From Sporolactobacillus terrae DSM 11697 (GTDB lineage Bacteria; Bacillota; Bacilli; Bacillales; Sporolactobacillaceae), in contig NZ_JFZC01000011.1 of NCBI RefSeq assembly GCF_000648615.1, forward strand, positions 1-44,065: a DNA stretch of 44,065 nt. Direction: 5' to 3'. Made by a program: the position numbers and the translations under genes. Below are positions 27,556 through 37,249 of the stretch, piece after piece; position 1 is the stretch's first letter, and every line of letters begins with the position of its first letter. The notes under the pieces are model-generated. The model saw nothing but the letters and a program-made list of their open reading frames with translations, searched no databases and was not told the origin of the DNA.

Positions 27556-28737
27556 TTACTTTAAACGTTTTAGTTGTTTCTCAGCATCATGCACGCTGTC
27601 AAGATACATCGCCTGTTCAGAAGCAGTCAGTTCCTGATTCCCATAGCGTACTTTTTCATAATAAGTGATTAAACGATCTGTTGCGTTTAGATTTAACCGG
27701 AATAACCATTCTTGCAGTGATTCGTAAGGGTGCCGACCGCATCCCACTTTTTTCGCCTGTTTTTGAAGCCGGTAGATTGCGCGCCGAACGGTGTGTTTGG
27801 GCGCAGATAATCGAATAGGTTTCCTGTCTCGCTTGGGGGCACTCTGAAGTGGAATTTTTTCAGTTTTTATCGCATCATCCTGCACGTTCTTTTTTGCTTT
27901 ACTCATGTTAATGCGCCGCAGCTGCCAAAAAGCAATGAGCAGGAGCAAGACTGCAATCAGAATACCGAACAGCAAACCAAAGTTAAAGTTAGCTTGTGCA
28001 TCAGGGACTATTTTCTGCATTGACGTTTTTTTTTCGGTGCTTGAACGTTGAAGTGCACGCTTTATTTCACTATTGGCGTGCGGCGTTAAACGCCCGTTCA
28101 GCCAACCAAACAGCACTGAAAACGCTCCATAACTGAGCGGTTTAACAATGAAATTAAACAAGGAATCATAAATGAATGTCACTGCCGGCTTCAACAAAGC
28201 GGCGATCATCGATGTGATGCATGCGGTAACTGCTAGTATTCCGGAAATCAAAAGCAAAACATGTCCGCGTATTCCGCTTGTTAGATGAATCAAAGTGAGC
28301 GCAGCTGCCAGTTCTGCAATGAGCAATATAAAAAGTGCAGATGGATGACGGATTGGTGTAAAAAGGGCATAAATGCAGACAACAGCTGCAAAGAGTACAA
28401 TCAGTCGCCAGAGCCGCTCTACACTTCGTCCCTCATCACCTCGAATTGAGAAGTAGGTAAGTAGCGCGGTTAAAAGCATACTCGCAAAGAGACTGAGATG
28501 GAAGAGAATAAGCGCTGCAAGACCGATCAACACGGAAACACTGAGAAAGGCAGCGAATGTTACATGCCGTAATTTTTGCAGACTGCCCAATAAGAGCATA
28601 TGGATCACTGCTAAACAAGCAAATAGAATAAGCGGTGCCCATTGATGGGCAATGAACGGCAAAAGGACAAGAAAACAAAATAACCATTCACACACGAGGT
28701 ACAGGATAAAGGTGAGTAAGTGTTTAAATGCTACCAA
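27556..28737 (-). CDS. Membrane protein with C-terminal DUF4129
   Basis: Roughly 393 residues: about six or seven hydrophobic helices in the first half, a further helix (GLLFGILIAVLLLLIAFW), a basic linker and a C-terminal DUF4129-like helical domain (HPYESLQEWLFRLNL ... TYYEKVRYGNQELTASEQ). In related MoxR-DUF58 clusters this place is usually held by a protein that also contains a transglutaminase domain; none is visible here. The TTG at 28737 has AAAGGAG nine bases upstream and overlaps the DUF58 gene by 14 bases; the longest frame begins at TTG 28785 without a ribosome site. Function unknown. Confidence 0.7.
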   Translation of the reverse strand: MVAFKHLLTFILYLVCEWLFCFLVLLPFIAHQWAPLILFACLAVIHMLLLGSLQKLRHVTFAAFLSVSVLIGLAALILFHLSLFASMLLTALLTYFSIRGDEGRSVERLWRLIVLFAAVVCIYALFTPIRHPSALFILLIAELAAALTLIHLTSGIRGHVLLLISGILAVTACITSMIAALLKPAVTFIYDSLFNFIVKPLSYGAFSVLFGWLNGRLTPHANSEIKRALQRSSTEKKTSMQKIVPDAQANFNFGLLFGILIAVLLLLIAFWQLRRINMSKAKKNVQDDAIKTEKIPLQSAPKRDRKPIRLSAPKHTVRRAIYRLQKQAKKVGCGRHPYESLQEWLFRLNLNATDRLITYYEKVRYGNQELTASEQAMYLDSVHDAEKQLKRLK

Positions 28738-29926
28738 CTGCGGATGCTCCTTTCTCAACCTGTTCAAGAATACAGCGCTTATCAACTCGGCGTAGCATAA
28801 AGAGTTGATGCCCGGTTTTTAACCATTTTTCGAGAAAAGGTGCAGCAAGCTCCGGCTGATCCAGAGTCAAGAAAATTAAAATTTGCGGCTGACCCAGTTT
28901 GCGGTCAATCCATTTCAGTGCTTGAGTGATGGGGGTTTTCATTTGCCAAGCTTGAATAAACGCGAGCAACTCCCATGTTTTTCGAAGCTGAACCTCTCCT
29001 TTTCCTGATTCAATGCCGATCATTTGTTGACCAATTGATTTCGTATTGCAGTAGAGGGACGTGTCAATGGTTCGTCGACACGCCTCCTGAGCGAGCCATG
29101 CTGCAGCAGCGACCCGCTGTTCAAAATCTGCTAGCGGCTGATGATGCACAGAGTTTGGTTGATTCAGAAAAAGAAACATCCAGTTCTGATCGGCAACTTG
29201 CTCGAACGTTTTTGTCTGAAGACGACCAGTTCGGGCGCTCGCTTTCCAGTGAACGTATTTAAATGGATCGGAGTAGGTATAATCACGAATTCCGGAAGGT
29301 GCTGAAACATCGTGATAGAGTGAATGCTTGGCAGAGCGTGTGCCCGAGATCTGAGGAGGAATGAGATTAAGCTGATGGACAGGCTCTGGATCAGGATAAA
29401 CCACCACATTGCTTTTCAGAAATTGATCAAAATGTATCGAACAGCGGACAATATGAAGTGGATCCGAACAGATAAATTCAAGCGAGCGAACGCGCGCAAT
29501 CCCGCGTTGCAATGCAGTGACGGGACAATGGACAATAACTTTTCCATGAGCGGGACCCGTGATTGTAAAGCTGTAAGCAGAATTCTGCCCCTTGCTATTG
29601 TCATTGGGAAAAACGACATTTTTGTCTGCAGCGATTCTTCCTTTAAGTGAAAAGAAGGGTATTGGCGAGCGATTTTCAAGACTAATTTTAAGGATCCTCT
29701 CATCGCCTACCGATAAGCGCAAATCATGTTGTTGATTTTCAATAACAAAGGTACGAATCATGTTCAGCACATACCATTTCGAAAGAAAAGCACAAATAAC
29801 AAAGATAAGCCCGGTTAGTGAGCATAAAAATGAGTTTCCTATAAATCCGACAAAAAACACCAAGGTACCAAAAAAATAGAAAAGAGTCTGATTACGTGAC
29901 TGCCAATCGGTTGCGTATCCTTTCAT
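28724..29926 (-). CDS. DUF58 domain protein
   Basis: The 400-residue protein has two N-terminal membrane helices (about 15-55), a beta-rich middle, and the DUF58 signature in the segment beginning GIRDYTYSDPFKYVHWKAS (near residue 215), followed by a von Willebrand A-like fold. DUF58 proteins pair with MoxR ATPases, probably for assembly or maturation of surface proteins or complexes. Its ATG overlaps the MoxR stop by four bases, so the two are translationally coupled. Confidence 0.87.
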   Translation of the reverse strand: MKGYATDWQSRNQTLFYFFGTLVFFVGFIGNSFLCSLTGLIFVICAFLSKWYVLNMIRTFVIENQQHDLRLSVGDERILKISLENRSPIPFFSLKGRIAADKNVVFPNDNSKGQNSAYSFTITGPAHGKVIVHCPVTALQRGIARVRSLEFICSDPLHIVRCSIHFDQFLKSNVVVYPDPEPVHQLNLIPPQISGTRSAKHSLYHDVSAPSGIRDYTYSDPFKYVHWKASARTGRLQTKTFEQVADQNWMFLFLNQPNSVHHQPLADFEQRVAAAAWLAQEACRRTIDTSLYCNTKSIGQQMIGIESGKGEVQLRKTWELLAFIQAWQMKTPITQALKWIDRKLGQPQILIFLTLDQPELAAPFLEKWLKTGHQLFMLRRVDKRCILEQVEKGASAVGSI

Positions 29927-30867
29927 TTTTGCGAAGCCCCTGATTCAACGGGTACAGCTGTATGTTCCAGAACATCATCAATGATCTGCCTTTTGGTCGC
30001 ATGCAGCTCGCCTTCCATCGAAAGAACGAGACGATGTGCAAGCACAGGAACTGCCATACTTTTTACATCCTCGGGAACAACGTAATCGCGTCCGCTCACC
30101 AACGCCTTAGCTTGCACGCTGCGCATAAAGGCAAGCGTTCCACGAGGGCTGACCCCATTTGCGATCCAAGTATTATCTCGGGTGGCTCGGACGATTTCGA
30201 GAAGATAGTGCTCGACAGCTTCGCTGACATGAATTTGTTTCACTTGTCCCTGCAGCGTAAGAAGCGTTTGTTTCGTAATAACCGGCTGGATTTTTTCCAA
30301 TGGATTTCCGGAACGATGGAGATGAAGCATCTCCTTTTCTTCATCAAAGGTTGGGTATCCGGAAGAAATCTGCATGAAGAAGCGATCCATTTGTGCTTCA
30401 GGAAGTGCAAAGGTGCCATGAGATTCAATTGGATTTTGCGTTGCGATGACAAGAAAAGGTTTTTCAATGGCAAAGGTTTCGCCTTCAATGGTCACTTGAC
30501 GTTCCTCCATGACTTCAAGAAGACTGGACTGTGCACGTGGGGTCGCACGGTTGATTTCGTCTGCCAGTAAAACGTTTGTCATGACAGGACCTAACTGCAA
30601 TTCAAATGCTTGTGTTTTCGGATTGAAAAACTTAATTCCCGTGATATCAGACGGTAGCAAATCAGGTGTGAATTGGACACGTGTGAAGCGACCCTTTATT
30701 GATTTTGCAATAAGCTTCGCCATCATTGTTTTTCCCGTTCCCGGTACGTCTTCCATAAGCAAATGACCTTCGCAGATCATGGCGATAAAAACAAGCTCAA
30801 CTAATCGATCTTTTCCCGTTAACACAGTATGTACATTTTTCTTTAAAGATTGCAAACTTTCATTCAT
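29923..30867 (-). CDS. MoxR-family AAA ATPase
   Basis: A 314-residue AAA+ ATPase of the MoxR chaperone-like family. It shows Walker A in EDVPGTGKTMMAK (near residue 40), Walker B LLADEINRATPRAQSSLLE, sensor 1 in VIATQNPIESHGTFALPEAQ and the C-terminal lid. AAAGGA precedes the ATG on the minus strand. First gene of a three-gene leftward operon (MoxR, DUF58, DUF4129). A promoter with TGATATAAT is visible upstream. Confidence 0.93.
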   Translation of the reverse strand: MNESLQSLKKNVHTVLTGKDRLVELVFIAMICEGHLLMEDVPGTGKTMMAKLIAKSIKGRFTRVQFTPDLLPSDITGIKFFNPKTQAFELQLGPVMTNVLLADEINRATPRAQSSLLEVMEERQVTIEGETFAIEKPFLVIATQNPIESHGTFALPEAQMDRFFMQISSGYPTFDEEKEMLHLHRSGNPLEKIQPVITKQTLLTLQGQVKQIHVSEAVEHYLLEIVRATRDNTWIANGVSPRGTLAFMRSVQAKALVSGRDYVVPEDVKSMAVPVLAHRLVLSMEGELHATKRQIIDDVLEHTAVPVESGASQK

Positions 30868-30899
30868 ATACAGGTGTTCCTTTCCTGATTATTTTTTCC

Positions 30900-30908
30900 A
30901 TTATATCA
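30900..30908 (-). promoter_or_regulatory. Promoter of the moxR operon
   Basis: Read leftward, TGATATAAT is an extended minus-10, about 35 bases before the MoxR start. Confidence 0.5.
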
Positions 30909-30971
30909 CTCAATTTTGTTATCGGGCACTTTGGTTTTCACGTAAGAGCAAAGCAGAAAGCAGCTGCCCTG

Positions 30972-30980
30972 TGCTATAAT
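30972..30980 (+). promoter_or_regulatory. mutS promoter, extended minus-10
   Basis: TGCTATAAT lies 48 bases before the mutS start; no good minus-35. It is nearly identical in form to the miaB promoter. Confidence 0.5.
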
Positions 30981-31028
30981 AATAGGATAATAAACCGCAG
31001 GAAAAGCGCAAGGTGGAATGAACAGATT

Positions 31029-33650
31029 ATGAGCTATACCCCAATGATTCAGCAATATTTAGCAATTAAGGCGCAGTACCAAGACGCTTTTCTTTTTTTT
31101 CGACTTGGTGATTTCTATGAACTCTTTTTCGATGACGCGAAAAAAGCATCGAAAGAATTGGAGATTGCACTGACTTCAAGAAACGGTGGGAAGGACGAGT
31201 ATATTCCGATGTGCGGGGTTCCTTACCATGCTGCAAAACAATATATTAAGGTGCTCATTGATAAAGGCTATAAAATAGCGATATGTGAACAGATGGAAGA
31301 TCCAAAGCTTGCCAAGGGCATGGTGCGCCGTGAAGTAATTCAAATGATCACGCCGGGAACAATCATGGAAGACGAGTCGCTTCAGCCGAAAAAAAATAAC
31401 TATCTGGCTGCGTTGACTGCCGCCAAAGACGGTTCATTTGGACTGGCCTTGAGCGATTTGACGACGGGTGAAATACGGGTGACGCTGATTTCCGGTTGGG
31501 ATGGTGTGATTCAAGAACTGGATGCCAATGATGTGCGCGAACTGATTCTTGCGTCCAATTTTGATCCGGATAAAAAAGAAGAAATGGTTGAACGCTTGAA
31601 TATGACTTTCTCTGAAAGCGATGCGAGTCAAGTACCCGACCCATTACAAAAGATTGCCGTGGGCATTGATCAGAAAAAATTAATCGATCCGCTGGGCAAG
31701 CTACTCAGCTACCTGGTAAACACGCAAAAACGTTCGCTTGATCATCTTCAACGTGCAGAAGTCTATCAAATTAATGCCTATATGATGATTGATCAGCATT
31801 CGCGGCGCAATTTGGAATTGACGCAAACAAATCGCGAGAAGAAAACGTATGGATCGCTACTGTGGCTGCTCGACGATGTGAAAACAGCGATGGGCGGAAG
31901 AAGGCTGAAGCAGTGGATCGAAAAGCCGCTGCTCAGCAAGAGCAAGATTGAAAAACGCTTGGATGCTGTTGCGGCATTAAAAGAGCGTTTGCTGGAGCGC
32001 GAGACCTTGCGTTCACTGCTCGGTAATGTCTATGATCTGGAACGTTTGGTCGGCCGGGTTTCTTTTGGAAATGTTAACCCGCGCGAAGTGGTTCAGTTGA
32101 AACGCTCGCTGGAACAAATTCCGGAAATCAAACGAATATTGGCTGAATTAGATGAAACAGCGTTAGCTCAATACGAACAAGAAATGGATCCGTGTACGGA
32201 GGTTCGCGAGCTGATTACGGATGCAATCGTGGATGACCCTCCGTTTACCACTTCAGACGGCGGGATGATTAAACCGGGTTATCATGAAACCTTGGATCAG
32301 TACCGCGATGCATCGAAAAACGGCAAGCGCTGGATTGCCGAACTTGAAGCGAAGGAGCGCGAAACGACCGGGATTAAATCATTAAAGATCGGTTACAATC
32401 GAGTGTTTGGCTATTATATTGAGGTCTCTAAACCTAATTTGAAGCTGATCCCGGAAGGACGTTATGAACGCAGACAAACGTTGTCCAACGCCGAACGGTT
32501 TATTACCCCGGAATTAAAGGAGAAAGAGCGCGTCATTCTCGAAGCAGAAGAAAAGCGCGTCGGTCTTGAGTTCCAAATCTTCGGCGATGTTCGTTTGAAG
32601 ATTAAAGAACAGTCTGAGCGTCTGCAAAAATTAGCGCGACTTGTTAGCAGTCTGGATGTGCTGCAAAGCTTTGCCTCGGTCAGCGACCAAAACGGCTATG
32701 TTCGGCCGCAATTTTCGAATAAACGGGCACTTGAAATTAAAAACAGCCGCCATCCGGTCATTGAGCGGGTGATGCGGCGCGGCACTTTTGTTGCGAATGA
32801 CATTAGAATGGACGAAACATGTGATCTATTGATGATCACCGGACCGAACATGGGCGGAAAAAGTACGTATATGCGCCAAGCTGCACTGACTGCGATTATG
32901 GCGCAGGTCGGTTGTTTTGTCCCGGCGGATCATGCGGAGCTGCCGATTTTCGATCAAATTTTTACCCGCATCGGAGCCGCCGATGATCTTGTATCCGGAC
33001 AGAGTACGTTTATGGTTGAAATGGATGAAGCCAACTATGCGCTGAGTCACGCGACTCAGAACAGTTTGATCCTGCTCGATGAGATTGGCCGCGGAACGTC
33101 AACCTATGACGGAATTGCGATTGCACAAGCGATTGTTGAATTTATTCATGACCACATCGCAGCGAAAACATTCTTCTCAACGCACTATCATGAATTAACG
33201 TTTCTTGAAGAGAAGCTCGAGCGGCTGAAAAATATTCATGTTGGAGCGATGGAAGAAAACGGAACGGTTGTCTTCCTGCATAAAGTGCTTGAAGGTCAAG
33301 CGGACAAAAGTTACGGCATCCATGTTGCCAAACTGGCTGGCCTGCCGGACGCACTGATTGAGCGCGCGGATACAATTCTTCAAGGACTGGAGGGCAATGC
33401 AGCTGCAGATTCTGTAACCGATGATGGGAATCAATCCGATTTACGGGGTGAAGCAGCTGCAGCACAAGAAGTCGAGGAAGAACCGCAGCAATTAGCGCTC
33501 TTTACAGAACCGAAAGAACAGGAACAACCACCACGCAGCAAGCAGGAGCGAAGGGTGCTGCAAGAATTAGATAAAATCGAATTATTGTCGATGACGCCGA
33601 TGGATGCAATGAACAAGCTCTTTCAGCTTCAGAAAACATTAAAAAAATAA
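31029..33650 (+). CDS. mutS: DNA mismatch repair protein MutS
   Basis: Recognises mismatches and starts repair. The 873-residue protein has the mismatch-binding phenylalanine region near the N-terminus (FFRLGDFYELF; F and E of the FxE motif lie in DFYELF), the Walker A GPNMGGKST near residue 605, and the DEIGRGTSTYDG Walker B segment. The C-terminal tail is longer and acidic (residues about 790-840) and contains QLALF, a probable sliding-clamp contact. RBS AAGGTGG precedes ATG 31029. mutL follows after 23 bases. Confidence 0.97.
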   Translation: MSYTPMIQQYLAIKAQYQDAFLFFRLGDFYELFFDDAKKASKELEIALTSRNGGKDEYIPMCGVPYHAAKQYIKVLIDKGYKIAICEQMEDPKLAKGMVRREVIQMITPGTIMEDESLQPKKNNYLAALTAAKDGSFGLALSDLTTGEIRVTLISGWDGVIQELDANDVRELILASNFDPDKKEEMVERLNMTFSESDASQVPDPLQKIAVGIDQKKLIDPLGKLLSYLVNTQKRSLDHLQRAEVYQINAYMMIDQHSRRNLELTQTNREKKTYGSLLWLLDDVKTAMGGRRLKQWIEKPLLSKSKIEKRLDAVAALKERLLERETLRSLLGNVYDLERLVGRVSFGNVNPREVVQLKRSLEQIPEIKRILAELDETALAQYEQEMDPCTEVRELITDAIVDDPPFTTSDGGMIKPGYHETLDQYRDASKNGKRWIAELEAKERETTGIKSLKIGYNRVFGYYIEVSKPNLKLIPEGRYERRQTLSNAERFITPELKEKERVILEAEEKRVGLEFQIFGDVRLKIKEQSERLQKLARLVSSLDVLQSFASVSDQNGYVRPQFSNKRALEIKNSRHPVIERVMRRGTFVANDIRMDETCDLLMITGPNMGGKSTYMRQAALTAIMAQVGCFVPADHAELPIFDQIFTRIGAADDLVSGQSTFMVEMDEANYALSHATQNSLILLDEIGRGTSTYDGIAIAQAIVEFIHDHIAAKTFFSTHYHELTFLEEKLERLKNIHVGAMEENGTVVFLHKVLEGQADKSYGIHVAKLAGLPDALIERADTILQGLEGNAAADSVTDDGNQSDLRGEAAAAQEVEEEPQQLALFTEPKEQEQPPRSKQERRVLQELDKIELLSMTPMDAMNKLFQLQKTLKK

Positions 33651-33673
33651 ATGGATGAAAGGAGAAGTCTCTC

Positions 33674-35533
33674 GTGGGTGTCATCAAAAGGCTGAGTGAA
33701 ACACTGGCGAACAAAATAGCAGCTGGGGAAGTGGTCGAACGCCCGGCATCGGTTGTTAAAGAACTGGTGGAAAACGCGATCGATGCGGAAGCATCCTCAG
33801 TATTAATTGAGATTGAAGAAGGCGGATTGAAGCGCATAAAGGTTACCGATGACGGTCGCGGTTTTGCTCCTGAAGATTGTCGCATCGCCTTTGAGCGCCA
33901 TGCGACCAGTAAAATTCATGAGGATTCCGATCTTTTTCATATTGCGACACTGGGGTTTCGCGGTGAAGCATTGCCAAGTATTTCCGCAGTTTCACATCTT
34001 GAGTTGACAACCTCTGACGGAGTGCATCCGGGCACGCATCTTGTACTGCAAGGCGGTCATGTGATTGCCGATGGACTGGCGCAAAGCCGGAAAGGAACGT
34101 CAATCAAAGTTGAAGGCCTTTTTTACAATACGCCGGCACGATTAAAGTATCTGAAAAGTATTCACACGGAACTTGGGCAAATGACCGATGTGGTCAACCG
34201 AATGGCACTCGCTTATCCCCACGTACGTTTTACATTAGTTCATGAGCAAAAAACTGTTTTTCAATCAAATGGAAGTGGCCAATTGAGCCACGTTTTGGCT
34301 GCAATTTATGGTGTGCGCACGGCGAAAGCAGCATTTCCATTCTCTGGGAAGTCACTTGATTTCAAGGTGGAAGGACTGGCAGTGCATCCACAGATTTCAC
34401 GAGCGGGAAGACAGTACGTCTACATTTTCATTAATAACCGCTTCATTCGCAACTATCCGATTTTTAACAGCATTATGGAGGGCTATCATACGTTAATGAT
34501 GATTGGACGCTATCCAATTTGTGTTCTTCATATACAGATGGATCCGTCTCTTGTTGATGTGAACGTTCATCCGGCGAAACTTGAAGCGCGAATCAGCAAG
34601 GAGAAAGAATTGTGTGCGTTGATCAGCGAATCGATTCGTTCTGCATTTCATCGTGAACGGCTGATTCCTTCTGTAACCGGAAAACCCCATAGTCGTGCTT
34701 CAAAACCGAAAAATGAGCAGCAGACTTTGGACTTTTCACCAACAGCCGTGACCGGACCAGATCTCTCAGAACCGATCGAGCATTCAGAACACACCCAAAC
34801 AGAAAAGGCATTTTCGGAACAAGTCCATGAACCTGAAACGCATACTTTTTCATCGCAAATGGCAGGAAAGGATGAATCGGCAACCACGTTGGAGCAGTCT
34901 GTGCAGGACACAAGCGACGTAGAAGATTCTCCATCGGATGAACCGCAAAGAAGAATGCCGAAGCTTTACCCGATCGGTCAGATGCACGGAACCTATATTT
35001 TTGCCCAGAATGAGGACGGGCTGTATATTATTGATCAGCATGCGGCTCAAGAACGCATCAAGTATGAATTTTTCCGTGAAAAAGTTGGCGAAACCGCGCG
35101 TGAAGTGCAGCAATTGCTTGTCCCAATGACCTTCGATTTCAGTGCCTCTGAGTATGAAACAGTCACTGAGTATCAAGATTATTTACAGGAAATTGGGCTG
35201 AATTTTGAATCCTTCGGCACGCGTAGTCTGATCATCCGTTCCTATCCGACTTGGCTGCCAGAAGGCAGGGAAGAAGAAATGATCAATGACATCGTTCATC
35301 AACTGATTGAAACGGGGAAAGTTTCGATTAAAAAGCTGCGTGAAAAGCTGGCCAAAATGATGGCCTGCAAACGTTCGATTAAAGCCAATCACTACCTGCG
35401 GCCCGATGAGATCCAAGCATTGCTGGACAGCTTGAGCAAAGCGCAGGATCCGTTTACCTGTCCGCATGGCCGCCCAGTACTCGTACATTTCACGCCCTAC
35501 GAAATGGAAAAGATGTTCAAACGTGTGCAGTAA
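33674..35533 (+). CDS. mutL: DNA mismatch repair protein MutL
   Basis: Mismatch-repair endonuclease and coordinator. The 619-residue protein has the GHKL ATPase domain with KELVENAIDA, DDGRGF and GFRGEALPSI (residues about 33-100), a low-complexity linker (about 335-425), and the C-terminal endonuclease domain with DQHAAQERIKYE (the DQHA-x2-E-x4-E metal site), ACKRSIK and CPHGRP. The start is GTG 33674 behind AAAGGAGAAG. The end is intact even though a prophage lies immediately beyond, so insertion did not damage the protein. Confidence 0.97.
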   Translation: MGVIKRLSETLANKIAAGEVVERPASVVKELVENAIDAEASSVLIEIEEGGLKRIKVTDDGRGFAPEDCRIAFERHATSKIHEDSDLFHIATLGFRGEALPSISAVSHLELTTSDGVHPGTHLVLQGGHVIADGLAQSRKGTSIKVEGLFYNTPARLKYLKSIHTELGQMTDVVNRMALAYPHVRFTLVHEQKTVFQSNGSGQLSHVLAAIYGVRTAKAAFPFSGKSLDFKVEGLAVHPQISRAGRQYVYIFINNRFIRNYPIFNSIMEGYHTLMMIGRYPICVLHIQMDPSLVDVNVHPAKLEARISKEKELCALISESIRSAFHRERLIPSVTGKPHSRASKPKNEQQTLDFSPTAVTGPDLSEPIEHSEHTQTEKAFSEQVHEPETHTFSSQMAGKDESATTLEQSVQDTSDVEDSPSDEPQRRMPKLYPIGQMHGTYIFAQNEDGLYIIDQHAAQERIKYEFFREKVGETAREVQQLLVPMTFDFSASEYETVTEYQDYLQEIGLNFESFGTRSLIIRSYPTWLPEGREEEMINDIVHQLIETGKVSIKKLREKLAKMMACKRSIKANHYLRPDEIQALLDSLSKAQDPFTCPHGRPVLVHFTPYEMEKMFKRVQ

Positions 35534-35546
35534 AGGGGTTTTGAAG

Positions 35547-35580
35547 GGGACAAAATGGATTTGCCCCCATTTTGCCCCCA
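35547..35580. promoter_or_regulatory. Inverted/direct repeats between mutL and int (possible att or Int arm sites, or terminator)
   Basis: GGGGACAAAATGG (35547-35559) can pair with CCATTTTGCCCC, and TTTGCCCCCA occurs twice in direct order (35560-35569, 35571-35580). It could end mutL and int transcription in both directions or carry integrase arm-type sites of the attachment region. The sequence alone cannot decide. Confidence 0.5.
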
Positions 35581-35585
35581 CAAAA

Positions 35586-36692
35586 TTAATAAGTGAGATA
35601 GGATTGAAGATTGTTGATCAGTCCCGTTTCCAAGTTCTGCGTGAAATGCACATAAACATTGGCGGTGAATTCGACGCTGCTGTGACCTAGTCGATCGCTT
35701 ACTGATTTAATATCAACACCGCTTTCAAGAAGCATGATTGCGTGCGTATGCCTGAGCCCGTGAGGCGTGATGTGCTTGTTCAAAGTTGTTTTGGCAAGGA
35801 TCATATCAATGACCTTGTTCACGCCGTATTCGCCCATCTCTGTGCCGTTTGGAATGGTCACCATGTAATTGGAGTCAAAATAATGTTTGCGGCTTAACCG
35901 ATTCTTTTTTTGCCAGGTTTGGTATTTCTTCAAAACGGCAACGAGCGTATCATCAATGGCGATTGTGCGTAAGCTTGATTTTGTTTTGGGAAGATGTTCA
36001 CCGGTGTGATCCCTAGATTTTGTGATTCTGATCTTTTGATTGTCCAAATCAACATCATCCCAGGTGAGCGCAAGCATTTCGCCTTTTCGCATGCCGGTAC
36101 GAAGCAACAGTGAAGCAATCGCAAAATGATGGAAAGGGGATCGGCGCGCAGCCCCCATAAACAAGGTGACTTCTTCACGCGTAAGATGATTGAGTTTGAC
36201 GCTATCATCGTTTTCGATCGAGATATTCCTGAACTTGTTCATTGGAATCAGTTCCAGTTCAACCGCCTTGTTAAAGGCAGTGCACACAATCGAGTGAATG
36301 GACTGTACGGTTCGTTTCTTATACTTCTTACGGAGCTTATTGATGAAGCGCTGGTACTGCGTTTTGGTAATTCCACCGAGCCGGTATCCGCCAACTTCCG
36401 GAACGATGATGCGGTCCACATAATCTTTTCGGTAGCTGAACGTCTTTGGATTAATGTTCTTGTTATAAACCTCAAGCCATTCATAGATCCAGTCTTTAAC
36501 AAGCATCTTTTGATTTTTCACGATGGTTGTTTGGCCAAGAAAGATCTTCTCTTCGATGGTTGCAGACTCAATCTGTGCTTCCTTTTTTGTTCGAAAACCG
36601 CTCTTCATCGTTTCGAGTCTTTTATGCGTAATCGGATCATTATATCTAACTCTATATTCCCACTTGTCGCCGCGTTTTCTGAAACTGGCCAT
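35586..36692 (-). CDS. int: Tyrosine recombinase (phage integrase)
   Basis: Catalyses site-specific integration and excision. The 368-residue protein has an N-terminal arm-binding domain (SFRKRGDKWEYRVRYND), a SAM-like core-binding domain and the catalytic domain with Arg in RTGMRKGE, Lys in KTKSS, HGLRHTH (His311, Arg314), GH (His337) and the nucleophile Tyr347 in VYVHF. The start MASFRKRG at 36692 is chosen because GAGGAG lies seven bases upstream; the longer frame (to 36827) runs into immA. It faces mutL tail to tail and is downstream of immA in one leftward operon. Confidence 0.96.
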   Translation of the reverse strand: MASFRKRGDKWEYRVRYNDPITHKRLETMKSGFRTKKEAQIESATIEEKIFLGQTTIVKNQKMLVKDWIYEWLEVYNKNINPKTFSYRKDYVDRIIVPEVGGYRLGGITKTQYQRFINKLRKKYKKRTVQSIHSIVCTAFNKAVELELIPMNKFRNISIENDDSVKLNHLTREEVTLFMGAARRSPFHHFAIASLLLRTGMRKGEMLALTWDDVDLDNQKIRITKSRDHTGEHLPKTKSSLRTIAIDDTLVAVLKKYQTWQKKNRLSRKHYFDSNYMVTIPNGTEMGEYGVNKVIDMILAKTTLNKHITPHGLRHTHAIMLLESGVDIKSVSDRLGHSSVEFTANVYVHFTQNLETGLINNLQSYLTY

Positions 36693-36705
36693 AAGCATGC
36701 TCCTC

Positions 36706-37233
36706 TCAGTGTTTGTTTGATCTGTCCTGCAGTTGGATCCATATTTCCATACATTGAACATCCTGCCGCTGAATGAATTTTTGGCGTATGTTCTCGATTC
36801 GAGTGTAAGCCAGGGTTCGTGTGACATGAAACTCCTGCATGATACTTTCCAAAGAATAATTGCGGTTGAAATCGATCATGTGGTAGGGGATGGCTGCATA
36901 AAGAGCAAATTGACGAGCTTCTGCTTCCTGCATCTTACGAAACGGCACAGGCAGATCACATTGATCACCGCAATGCCGAAGGATGTGACCCAGTTCGTGA
37001 AAAAAGTGTTCACGCTGCTCATATTCTGCAGCCTGGTCATTTTCAACAATGTAGGCAGCCGAATCCTCTGAGATGCGATAGGCGAAGGGATGACCATGCC
37101 AGATTGAATACTCAATGCCGAACGCGTGAGCAATCTTCTTCAGTTCGAGATCTTCAGGCTTCATAATGCCTTGATCGATGAATTTCTGTGAAACCCAGGA
37201 TTCAAGTGTGGAAGGGAAGTAAGGTCGAGGCAT
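36706..37233 (-). CDS. ImmA/IrrE-family metallopeptidase
   Basis: The 175-residue protein has the zinc-peptidase motif HELGH (residues 79-83) with a downstream acidic residue in QEAEARQFALYAA, the hallmark of ImmA/IrrE proteins, which cleave phage or ICE repressors in response to DNA damage. ATG 37233 has GGAGCTGATGAC upstream; the longer frame to 37299 includes the promoter. In many elements this gene stands beside its repressor; here cargo genes separate them by about 2.7 kb. It is co-transcribed with int. Confidence 0.9.
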   Translation of the reverse strand: MPRPYFPSTLESWVSQKFIDQGIMKPEDLELKKIAHAFGIEYSIWHGHPFAYRISEDSAAYIVENDQAAEYEQREHFFHELGHILRHCGDQCDLPVPFRKMQEAEARQFALYAAIPYHMIDFNRNYSLESIMQEFHVTRTLAYTRIENIRQKFIQRQDVQCMEIWIQLQDRSNKH

Positions 37234-37249
37234 GTCATCAGCTCCAATG

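Noticed and set aside
29962-30570. 202-codon frame opposite moxR
   Set aside because: Antisense shadow of a well-supported AAA ATPase gene.
36126-36776. 216-codon frame opposite the integrase
   Set aside because: Shadow of the integrase, which has all catalytic residues.
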